Assembly: GCF_025244725.1 (NCBI RefSeq)
Contig: NZ_CP104203.1
Span: 372,001 to 436,000 of the forward strand
Direction of reading: 5' to 3'
DNA: 64,000 nt
Source of the DNA: Chryseobacterium oranimense
GTDB taxonomy: Bacteria > Bacteroidota > Bacteroidia > Flavobacteriales > Weeksellaceae
Shown here: in pieces, positions 45,077-51,718 of the stretch
Layout: every line of letters starts with the position of its first letter
Numbering within the stretch: the stretch's first letter is position 1
Translations under genes and position numbers: made by a program
Notes under the pieces: generated by a model
Databases searched by the model: none
Told to the model about the DNA's origin: nothing
What the model saw: only the letters and a program-made list of their open reading frames with translations

Positions 45077-45172
45077 AGATGCTTCGACTCCGCTCAGCAT
45101 GACATTTCTAATACTAACTGTTTTTACCGGCTCTTCTTTTGTGTTGTCATGCTGAGCGGAGTCGAAGCATCT
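45077..45172. repeat. perfect 28-bp inverted repeat (TCATGCTGAGCGGAGTCGAA type)
   Basis: 45077-45104 (starting AGATGCTTCGACTCCGCTCA) is the exact reverse complement of 45145-45172 (starting TGTCATGCTGAGCGGAGTCG). The spacer is 40 bases. The sequence is a well-known dispersed intergenic repeat of Bacteroidota (recollection). It lies between the efflux operon terminator and the convergent doxDA gene and may work as a second terminator. Confidence 0.8.
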
Positions 45173-45203
45173 CAACTTAATGATCTTAAAAAACTTAAAA
45201 CAC

Positions 45204-46223
45204 TTAATGATTCAAAGCTACAGTCCACTCAATCCCGCTGATATCAATCAGTTTTACGGTATGGATTTTTTCTTTTTCCGTTAAAATATCATTAAGACTC
45301 ATTGTAAGATCAGCTTTTGAACCAAGTGGAATTACCAGGCTGTGTTTTCCCGGCTTTACTTTCGCTACATAATGATTGCTGATATTTTCTTTCGGAAACT
45401 CCGAAAGATCTTTATGGTTAAGTTCTTTTAAAATATTCCCGTTTTTATCCAGAATATGGATGCCGATAAGGAAAGAACCGTATACATCTGCACCTTCAGT
45501 TCTGTACACCTCAAATTTTAAATCCGAGTTCACAAGAGAAATATTGCAAATTTCAATCTTAGGTTTTACGGATTTATTGTTCAGTTTTCCCCAAACTCCA
45601 CCATGAAAATATTGATTGGTATACAGCGTAAGTCCGAAAATGAACACTGACCCCACAAATACAAGGGTTTTAGGCTTTGACAATGGAAAAATACCTGATG
45701 CTAACCATGAAAACCACTTTTTGCGGATGAAATTTTTATTCTTCTTAATGAAATAATAATCTAAAGAAAAAGGACCGCTTCCGGTAAGAAACAAAACAAA
45801 TCCTCCCGCGATTCCCAAAACACCTATCTGCCATTCATCAAGGCAGGTCGTTCCGATCCAGCCTGAACCCAGGAGAATTCCCAGGGCAAGGCCAAAAATT
45901 CCTATGCTCATTAGCCTTGTCAATAATCCTAAAATGATAAATAATCCTACAACAGCTTCTAAGATTGTAAAAGCCATCATTGAAGTTTGAAGGATATCCG
46001 GATGCGTGACCAGGTATTCTATAAGAGGTTTTATACCTAAAGCATTGGGCAGGAAATGATTGAATTTTTCCCCGATATATCCTGCTTCCTCAGGAATAAG
46101 TTTGTTTTCGAGAATGAGCCTTCGCCAGAAAGCTGAAAAGTAAGTCCATCCGATCACAAGCCGGAAAGGCAATAGATAGAGCCCCGCCAAATGATAAGAC
46201 GGGCTGTCTGATATATGTTTCAT
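45204..46223 (-). CDS. DoxD-DoxA fusion (thiosulfate:quinone oxidoreductase-like) membrane protein
   Basis: 339 residues. The first 200 or so form a DoxX/DoxD membrane domain with five or six helices (AGLYLLPFRLVIGWTYFSAF near 13-32, GLFIILGLLTRLMSIGIFGL near 92-111, then FVLFLTGSGPFSLDYY). After a further helix at about 187-205 a periplasmic DoxA-like beta domain follows (KPKIEICNISLVNSDLKFEV to the end). In archaeal Acidianus, DoxD and DoxA are separate subunits of a thiosulfate-oxidising enzyme; the fusion occurs in many Bacteroidota, where activity is not shown. It follows the small secreted protein gene by 53 bp. Confidence 0.8.
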   Translation of the reverse strand: MKHISDSPSYHLAGLYLLPFRLVIGWTYFSAFWRRLILENKLIPEEAGYIGEKFNHFLPNALGIKPLIEYLVTHPDILQTSMMAFTILEAVVGLFIILGLLTRLMSIGIFGLALGILLGSGWIGTTCLDEWQIGVLGIAGGFVLFLTGSGPFSLDYYFIKKNKNFIRKKWFSWLASGIFPLSKPKTLVFVGSVFIFGLTLYTNQYFHGGVWGKLNNKSVKPKIEICNISLVNSDLKFEVYRTEGADVYGSFLIGIHILDKNGNILKELNHKDLSEFPKENISNHYVAKVKPGKHSLVIPLGSKADLTMSLNDILTEKEKIHTVKLIDISGIEWTVALNH

Positions 46224-46276
46224 TGAAATTATATTGTATTAAAAGACTTTATTTTAAAATGGTTCCGGTTTAAACC

Positions 46277-46654
46277 TTAAGCCGGAGTCAATTTCAGTCT
46301 TTTAAATAAAATATACTTTGGAGGGCTGTTTCCGGAAGTATGTCCGGAGTATTTTTGAAATGTAATTTTTTCTTCTCTAAAGCTGAGATCTGTACCTGAA
46401 TGGAAAATAAAACCAATGTTTTTAAGCTTTGCATAAGCTTTTGAAAGATTTATTCTCGAAGATGAGGTTTCAGCGGAGAAAACACAGGATGCAGCACTGC
46501 TGGTAATTTTTACTTTATTTAAGCCACTGATGTGCTGAATATCAAAAATACTGAGGAAATCTCTTTTTAAGGAACACGGAGATAATGAAAACACCAATAC
46601 AAACACTAAGATAAGTGCTTTGTAGTTTTTTATATGGTTTCCTGATATGGGCAT
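46277..46654 (-). CDS. small exported protein with C-terminal YILFKRLKL motif
   Basis: 125 residues. A hydrophobic N-terminal segment (ALILVFVLVFSLSPCS near 13-28) could be a signal peptide. The rest is polar, ending SGNSPPKYILFKRLKLTPA. The C-terminal pattern P-[KR]-Y-I-L recurs in the secreted protein at 62109. It precedes doxDA on the same strand, so the two may be one operon. No function can be given. The start is an ATG at 46654; none of the later ones keeps the hydrophobic segment. Confidence 0.65.
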   Translation of the reverse strand: MPISGNHIKNYKALILVFVLVFSLSPCSLKRDFLSIFDIQHISGLNKVKITSSAASCVFSAETSSSRINLSKAYAKLKNIGFIFHSGTDLSFREEKITFQKYSGHTSGNSPPKYILFKRLKLTPA

Positions 46655-46788
46655 TTTTACAAAACTACACTTTATTATTTAAGTCATTCAGTTTTGTCAT
46701 GCAAAATTTAAAGTGCTACTGACAGGCAGTTGTCACAATCTTGATTTATCTTTACTTTCTGAATTATTCAGAATTAATTATAAAAGGA

Positions 46789-47109
46789 ATGGATCAAAAT
46801 AATCTTGACGAAATCATAAATCGTTCTTTGAAGATCAGGGAACAGTATCATCAGCTGGAAAAACAGCATCATGGCACAGAATGGACTTTGGAAGAAGATG
46901 CCCTGGCCTATCTTACGGATGCCGGACTGGTGGGAAGAAATATCATGTCGCATCAGAAAAGATGGCTGAAAAAAGACTCAGCTGCAGAGCTGGAACATAA
47001 ATTGGGCGAAAATATCTGGTGGCTTATTATTTTAGCAGACCGTACAGGAATTGATATTAAAGAAGCTTTGGAAAAGTTTTTAACCAAAACAGAAAATTTA
47101 TTCAAATGA
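46789..47109 (+). CDS. MazG-like helical protein
   Basis: 106 residues from the ATG at 46789, all-helical by composition. RSLKIREQYHQLEKQHHGTE, then AYLTDAGLVGRNIMS and AELEHKLGENIWWLIILADR followed by TGID fit the MazG-like NTP pyrophosphohydrolase group, with acidic metal-binding residues in the E-x-x-E and late E/D positions. Such enzymes remove non-canonical NTPs. The upstream open frame to a TTG at 46741 is not needed. Its end overlaps the tag gene by 4 bp (ATGA), and pairing with a DNA repair glycosylase fits a house-cleaning role. Confidence 0.7.
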   Translation: MDQNNLDEIINRSLKIREQYHQLEKQHHGTEWTLEEDALAYLTDAGLVGRNIMSHQKRWLKKDSAAELEHKLGENIWWLIILADRTGIDIKEALEKFLTKTENLFK

Positions 47110-47660
47110 GTTATTGTTCAGCAATAGAAGGAATGAAGCCTGAAAGCAGGAAAGAGCTCCATAAAAACTATCATGACAACCATTATGGGTTCCCGATCCA
47201 CGATGATAACGAGCTTTTTGGAAGACTGATCCTGGAAATCAACCAGGCAGGACTGAGTTGGGAAACGGTACTCAAAAAAGAGGAAAGTTTCAGAAAGGCA
47301 TACAGCAATTTTGATATACAGGCTATTGCAGATTATACGGAAGAGGATCGTGAAAGGCTGCTGAATGATCCCGGAATTATCAGAAACCGCCTGAAAGTGA
47401 ATGCTGCTATTGAAAACGCTAAAACCATTCTGGCGTTACAGGAAGAATATGGGTCATTTGAAAAATGGCTGGAACACCACCATCCGAAAACTCTTCCGGA
47501 ATGGATGAAACTCTTTAAAAAAACATTCAAATTTACCGGTGGGGAAATCGTGAATGAATTTTTAATGAGTACAGGATATCTGAAGGGTGCGCATGCTGAG
47601 CATTGCCCTGTTTATAAGGATGTTATGAAGCAGGAGCCGCTTTGGGTGAAACAATTTTGA
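47106..47660 (+). CDS. tag: DNA-3-methyladenine glycosylase I
   Basis: 184 residues. It removes 3-methyladenine from alkylated DNA. NYHDNHYGFPIHDDNELFGR near 17-36 replaces the usual Y-H-D-x-E-W-G start of Tag, and LILEINQAGLSWETVLKKEE near 37-56 is the family core. The zinc site is visible as Cys4 with His in NYHDNHYG, and His/Cys in GAHAEHCPVY near 165. Translation is coupled to the MazG-like gene through the ATGA overlap. Confidence 0.88.
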   Translation: MSYCSAIEGMKPESRKELHKNYHDNHYGFPIHDDNELFGRLILEINQAGLSWETVLKKEESFRKAYSNFDIQAIADYTEEDRERLLNDPGIIRNRLKVNAAIENAKTILALQEEYGSFEKWLEHHHPKTLPEWMKLFKKTFKFTGGEIVNEFLMSTGYLKGAHAEHCPVYKDVMKQEPLWVKQF

Positions 47661-47675
47661 ACCTGAATTGCCCGG

Positions 47676-48503
47676 TTAGGGGTAAAGCTTTGTAATACTG
47701 TCATTCCTCTTTTCAATTTCTAAATAGATGTTTATTATATCTTTAGGATCTGTTTTAACGGGATTTTCATTTGCTGGCAATTGATAATTTGTATTGTCGA
47801 TAATTTTTTTTAAATCAAATTGATCAAAATCTTTCTGAGTATAAAAGATCTTAAAAATTCCACCAGTTTTAAAAGGTATTTGTTTGGCTTTAATTGTATC
47901 AACATGTATTGCCTTGATTTTTTCGAATCCCAGATTATTATTTAAATCAAGTCTTACAGGTGAAACAGCAAAGTCTTTGGGAGTAATCACAATGGAGTTA
48001 ATAGGGATATGATTACTTACAGCTTCATTAATAGGTATATTGATAGGATAAGAATCTATGGTAGTATTTCCATCTGAAAAGAAAAGAATTGAGTTTTGTC
48101 CTTTACGACCTTTTAAGGAATACAGCGCATTCATTAATGCATGTGAAAAACTGGTGCCTAATTTCAGGGGCCTTAAATACGTTATTTGTTTGGTAGCTTT
48201 ATCAATAGCGGTCAGTAATTCCTGCTTATTTTTTGTCAGCGGACAGATCAGATAGGAGTCGCCTGCAAAAACGACGATGGAAAAAGCCTGATTATCTTTT
48301 TTAGAAGAAATCACATTTTTTAAAACGTTGAGCACTGCCTCTGATCTGTTGGGTTTAAAATCTATTGAGTACATAGATAATGACTTATCTATTACTAAAG
48401 CAATATTCTGTGAAGGAAGTTCTTCTTTTTGAACTAGTTTATTTTCAGTTTTACGGCAACTTAATAAAAGGACTGCAGAAAGCAGAAGTAAAGAATATTT
48501 CAT
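47676..48503 (-). CDS. VWA-domain lipoprotein
   Basis: 275 residues. The signal peptide ends with LLLS before Cys16, so this is a lipoprotein. The von Willebrand A domain begins at about 33; the MIDAS motif is DKSLS at 39-43, with a threonine in LGTSFSHALMNALYSLKG and an aspartate in ILFFSDGNTTID. It binds a divalent metal and probably a protein ligand at the cell envelope. It starts 1 bp after the stop of the secreted protein gene at 48505. The partner is unknown. Confidence 0.83.
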   Translation of the reverse strand: MKYSLLLLSAVLLLSCRKTENKLVQKEELPSQNIALVIDKSLSMYSIDFKPNRSEAVLNVLKNVISSKKDNQAFSIVVFAGDSYLICPLTKNKQELLTAIDKATKQITYLRPLKLGTSFSHALMNALYSLKGRKGQNSILFFSDGNTTIDSYPINIPINEAVSNHIPINSIVITPKDFAVSPVRLDLNNNLGFEKIKAIHVDTIKAKQIPFKTGGIFKIFYTQKDFDQFDLKKIIDNTNYQLPANENPVKTDPKDIINIYLEIEKRNDSITKLYP

Positions 48504-48504
48504 A

Positions 48505-49014
48505 TTATCTTAAATTTCTTACTGATACATCCGGTTTTTCACCCTGTGGAACAATAAAAATAGCATTGTCACTGATGGTATCTCCCGGGTCAAAATAATA
48601 ACTTCCGGTCACAGGAATTATATTGGTTGTAAATTTTCCGGATTTGTCGTAGGCAGAGTAGCTCACATTGATCATCTGGGGTTTCATTTTAAGTTCGATC
48701 TTTTTGGAAGTAAGCTTGGCTCCGGTTGCGTTGATGCAGTCAAGTTCCACAAGCCCGGTATTGCTTACGATCTGCGGATAAGATGAAAGGCGGATATTAT
48801 AAGCTTTATCTGTCGTATTTTTTACAGAGGCTGAAACTTTATAACGGTCATAAGGTTTTCCGCCTGCTTCAACGCTTTCTTTGTTTAAAATGGAAAAGGT
48901 GACGCTCATTCCATTGATTTCTATGGTCTGGCCGTCCGAAATTTTCTGCCCTTTTACAGAAATTCCCGTGAGAATAGCAGCTGAAATAGCCATTAAAAAG
49001 ATTGAATTTTTCAT
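48505..49014 (-). CDS. secreted protein of unknown function
   Basis: 169 residues with a signal peptide (MKNSIFLMAISAAILTGISV, then KGQ). The mature part is a beta-rich domain with SVTFSILNKESVEAGGKPYD and KVSASVKNTTDKAYNIRLSS, like an immunoglobulin-type fold, and ends GDTISDNAIFIVPQGEKPDV. That layout is typical of periplasmic accessory proteins. It is followed at once by the VWA lipoprotein, and the pair probably acts together at the envelope. Confidence 0.7.
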   Translation of the reverse strand: MKNSIFLMAISAAILTGISVKGQKISDGQTIEINGMSVTFSILNKESVEAGGKPYDRYKVSASVKNTTDKAYNIRLSSYPQIVSNTGLVELDCINATGAKLTSKKIELKMKPQMINVSYSAYDKSGKFTTNIIPVTGSYYFDPGDTISDNAIFIVPQGEKPDVSVRNLR

Positions 49015-49054
49015 AGTTTAGTTTTTGGTGGTTATAGCTCACTAAAGTTACAGA

Positions 49055-49501
49055 TTAATCCTGCATACTAAAATAAACCAGAAAATTATTTTCCTCCCCT
49101 TCAATATAAAAATAGTCAAAATAGATACCCAGCTGATATTCATAATGCCCTTCATTCACATTCTGAAAGTGATAAATTCTTTTTCCCCGGGTCACAGATG
49201 CTAAAGACTGATAAAAGCTTTCCACATATTCCGTGTTTTCTGAAGGGTTTGTATTGGTATTTTTTGATCTTTCACATTCAAAGAACCAATTATATATGGC
49301 TTTTTTGAATCCAGATTCGCTTATTTCATGTACAGTCAATGTATCGTTGTATTGCAAATGAAAATGGCTCCTCATAAAATCAGATGGATGGATAGAATGT
49401 TCAAACGGAACAATCCCAAATTCGTAGTAATAATTGGCACCGGGATTATTTCTGGATGCCTGGAAAGATAAAATTTGTCTTAAAGGGTCTAATGTAGTCA
49501 T
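49055..49501 (-). CDS. protein of unknown function
   Basis: 148 residues, no signal peptide or membrane segment. The sequence is rich in aromatic residues and histidines (NYYYEFGIVPFEHSIHPSDF, RSHFHLQYNDTLTVHEISES, YFDYFYIEGEENNFLVYF). I recognise no family. It lies 40 bp upstream of the secreted protein gene on the same strand, so it may be the first gene of a three-gene unit with the VWA lipoprotein. Confidence 0.6.
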   Translation of the reverse strand: MTTLDPLRQILSFQASRNNPGANYYYEFGIVPFEHSIHPSDFMRSHFHLQYNDTLTVHEISESGFKKAIYNWFFECERSKNTNTNPSENTEYVESFYQSLASVTRGKRIYHFQNVNEGHYEYQLGIYFDYFYIEGEENNFLVYFSMQD

Positions 49502-49575
49502 AAAGTTGCTGTAAAATCTGTTTTCATAATGAAATAATTTCTATTGAATCATTGGTATCTATTTACATTAATAGC

Positions 49576-49627
49576 AACGGACTTTAGTCCGTTCAATAAA
49601 AATAATTGCAATCCGGCTTTAGCCAAA
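49576..49627 (+). repeat. CTTTAG double-hairpin repeat, copy B
   Basis: AACGGACTTTAGTCCGTT (49576-49593), an A-rich linker with AATTGCAATCC, and GGCTTTAGCCAAA to 49627 repeat the layout of 43297-43350. The first stem differs in sequence, but the partner strand changes with it. It is intergenic, before hxlR. Confidence 0.65.
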
Positions 49628-49645
49628 AATCTGGATTTACAGTTT

Positions 49646-50029
49646 CTATGGCTTTGAAACAGAATCTGCATTTTTCATAATTTCCTTATGTTCCTTGCCC
49701 CATTTTTCAAATTCCAGGATAATGGGTTTTAGTTTATACCCGATTTCAGTAAGTTCATATTCCACACGAGGAGGAACTTCTGCGTAAACAGTTCTGGTAA
49801 TGATCCTGTCTTCTTCCAGTCTGCGAAGCTGTAGCGTAAGCATTCGTTCCGTGATATTGTTTAACTTTTTTCTAAGCTCTCCAAATCTTAATTTTCCATT
49901 AATCAGATAACAGCAGATCGCCAGTGCCCACTGTCCGCCAATCGTATTGGAAGCATAAATTTCGGGACACTCGTCGGCCAGGGCTTTTTTATTGGCAAAA
50001 TTGGTTGATGTTTCCTTTATTTTTGTCAT
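49646..50029 (-). CDS. HxlR family transcriptional regulator
   Basis: 127 residues with a winged helix: CPEIYASNTIGGQWALAICC near 20-39, LRFGELRKKLNNITERMLTL near 46-65, then RRLEEDRIITRTVYAEVPPR, the classic HxlR sequence. A cysteine at the HxlR position (DECPE) could sense redox or electrophiles. It is divergent from a quinone-reductase-like gene, and two nested inverted repeats lie between them; regulation of that gene and of itself is the likely role. Confidence 0.9.
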   Translation of the reverse strand: MTKIKETSTNFANKKALADECPEIYASNTIGGQWALAICCYLINGKLRFGELRKKLNNITERMLTLQLRRLEEDRIITRTVYAEVPPRVEYELTEIGYKLKPIILEFEKWGKEHKEIMKNADSVSKP

Positions 50030-50031
50030 TA

Positions 50032-50101
50032 CTTACATTTTTTATAGTACCATACAATTGGGCACCAATGGTAGAAATGTAAGTTACGTATATTATTTTT
50101 G
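50032..50101 (+). promoter_or_regulatory. divergent control region: HxlR operator and -7 element
   Basis: ACTTACATTT (50032-50041) is the inverse of AAATGTAAGT (50075-50084), and TACCAT (50048-50053) the inverse of ATGGTA (50068-50073). TATTTTTG at 50094-50101 is a -7 element for the oxidoreductase gene, 18 bases before its ATG. The palindrome would cover the -33 region, as expected for an HxlR operator. Confidence 0.65.
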
Positions 50102-50119
50102 TTGAAGAAATTTAAACAA

Positions 50120-50650
50120 ATGAAAACATTAATTATCATTATTCACCCGGAAATGGAAAAATCGGTAATCAATAAAAGATGGATGGAAGAATTGGAAAAG
50201 CATCCGGAAAAATATACTGTTCATCAACTGTATGAGGCTTATCCTGATGGGAAAATTAATGTGGCAGAAGAGCAAAAGCTGATGGAGTCTTACGATAAAA
50301 TTGTATTCCAGTTTCCTTTTTACTGGTTTAGCAGCCCGCCACTTTTGAAACAATGGCTGGATGAGGTGGTTTTGTATGGCTGGGCATACGGAAGTAACAG
50401 CGGTTTTAAGCTGGCCGGAAAGAAAATGTCACTGGCTGTTACAGCAGGAATAGATGAGGAAGGCTACAGTGCATCCGGAGAATATAAATACACAATGAAA
50501 GAGCTTTTCAGACCTTATGAACTGACTTTTGATTATATAAAAGCAGATTACAAAGAGCCTTTTGTTTATTATGGAATTGAAAGAGATTCTTCCGATGAAT
50601 GGATCAACAGAAGTGTGCCGATGTATTTGGAGTTTTTGGATAATTTATAA
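50120..50650 (+). CDS. NAD(P)H-dependent oxidoreductase, flavodoxin-like (KefF/YwrO type)
   Basis: 176 residues from the ATG at 50120. The N-terminal strand and phosphate loop read KTLIIIIHPEMEKSVINKRW, then YDKIVFQFPFYWFSSPPLLK and QWLDEVVLYGWAYG near 58-90, which are the hallmarks of the flavodoxin_2 quinone reductases. It probably reduces quinones or electrophiles with FMN. Divergent from hxlR. It ends 7 bp before a bidirectional terminator. Confidence 0.88.
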   Translation: MKTLIIIIHPEMEKSVINKRWMEELEKHPEKYTVHQLYEAYPDGKINVAEEQKLMESYDKIVFQFPFYWFSSPPLLKQWLDEVVLYGWAYGSNSGFKLAGKKMSLAVTAGIDEEGYSASGEYKYTMKELFRPYELTFDYIKADYKEPFVYYGIERDSSDEWINRSVPMYLEFLDNL

Positions 50651-50657
50651 TAATATG

Positions 50658-50701
50658 AAAAGTAAGTTGAACTTCCATTTTTATAAGCTCAGCTTACTTT
50701 T
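50658..50701. terminator. bidirectional terminator
   Basis: AAAAGTAAGTTGA (50658-50670) pairs with TCAGCTTACTTTT (50689-50701), with one G-U pair and an 18-base loop. It overlaps the last codons of the convergent gene ending at 50694. Confidence 0.65.
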
Positions 50702-51155
50702 GACTATATTCAAATGGCTCGACATTCCAGTCTTGCACATATTTCTTTATCGTATTACTGTCAATATTAAAAGGAACATCCTGATATTTCCAGCCTTTTG
50801 AAGGAACTTTTAAATCTATAAGATAGTTCTCAATAGAGTAGATGTCAAGTATCGCCGAATTATCAGGTTTTATAGAATCAAAAATGATAAGAAATTTGTC
50901 TCCTTTTTGATAAGAAAAATTAGCAGTTTTAGAATATGTAATACCATTAACATTATATTTATAATCTATTCCTACACCATTATTGTTTTTATAATGCCAG
51001 TCTGATGTGGCTTCTCCAATTGTATATTTAGGGCTTTTGAGTATGTTATTAATTCCTAAACAGGTACTAATTAAACAAAATATGATGAAAATTAAAGTGA
51101 GTGTTAAAATAATAATGTGAAACTTTTCTGAGATAATTTTTTTTATTTTCAACAT
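50694..51155 (-). CDS. small membrane-anchored protein of unknown function
   Basis: 153 residues. One membrane segment lies at about 13-35 (IIILTLTLIFIIFCLISTCL). Then a beta-rich domain follows with IGEATSDWHYKNNNGVGIDY and SKTANFSYQKGDKFLIIFDS. The pattern of a TM helix followed by 'Y.VNGI.Y......Y..GDKF.I.YD...P' resembles DUF3592-like proteins. It lies 18 bp after the DUF2199 gene on the same strand. Confidence 0.65.
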   Translation of the reverse strand: MLKIKKIISEKFHIIILTLTLIFIIFCLISTCLGINNILKSPKYTIGEATSDWHYKNNNGVGIDYKYNVNGITYSKTANFSYQKGDKFLIIFDSIKPDNSAILDIYSIENYLIDLKVPSKGWKYQDVPFNIDSNTIKKYVQDWNVEPFEYSQK

Positions 51156-51173
51156 GTGAGACTCATTTTTGAT

Positions 51174-51674
51174 CTATTCTTTATTTAAAATCTTGTTGAT
51201 TCTTTTCTCTGCCTCAACCTTTGTAATTCCAATATAGAAATCATGAACAAAAGGATGCTCATAACTTTGGTGAGGAAAAACAAAAGGCCTTCCTATATTA
51301 TTATTGACAACGACAGTAGTCGGAATACTTTCCTCAAAATCATAATCCGGAAGGTAAGTAGAAAGCCATCCGAAATATTCAGCTTCAAATTCCTTATTGT
51401 CATAATTTTCAACATATTCATTAAAGTTCTTTTCACTCAATGACACCCAGATTCCATAATCCAGATCCCTACAGTCATCGGTGACTTCCTGTACAAGAAC
51501 GGTGCGAATAAATCTATGGGTACCTTCAGAATCTTCAATGACACATAAATCTGAAGTGAGTTCAGCATTCTTTTGTTCCTCTGCCGATAAACACGAATAA
51601 AAATAAGGGGAATTATAGGCTAGGGCAGGCCAGTCTTCTTTTTCTTCTCCACAGCACTGACAGATGTATTTCAT
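51174..51674 (-). CDS. DUF2199 domain protein
   Basis: 166 residues. The N-terminus KYICQCCGEEKEDWPALAYN carries a CxxC that could bind zinc, and FYSCLSAEEQKNAELTSDLC, the IWVSLSEKNF segment and EAEYFGWLSTYLPDY are DUF2199 signatures. The role is unknown; relatives are cytoplasmic and scattered in many bacteria. It is likely co-transcribed with the downstream membrane protein at 50694. Confidence 0.85.
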   Translation of the reverse strand: MKYICQCCGEEKEDWPALAYNSPYFYSCLSAEEQKNAELTSDLCVIEDSEGTHRFIRTVLVQEVTDDCRDLDYGIWVSLSEKNFNEYVENYDNKEFEAEYFGWLSTYLPDYDFEESIPTTVVVNNNIGRPFVFPHQSYEHPFVHDFYIGITKVEAEKRINKILNKE

Positions 51675-51718
51675 ACTATTTTTTATTATAATTTTGGTAA
51701 ATTTAAAAGATAAATTCC

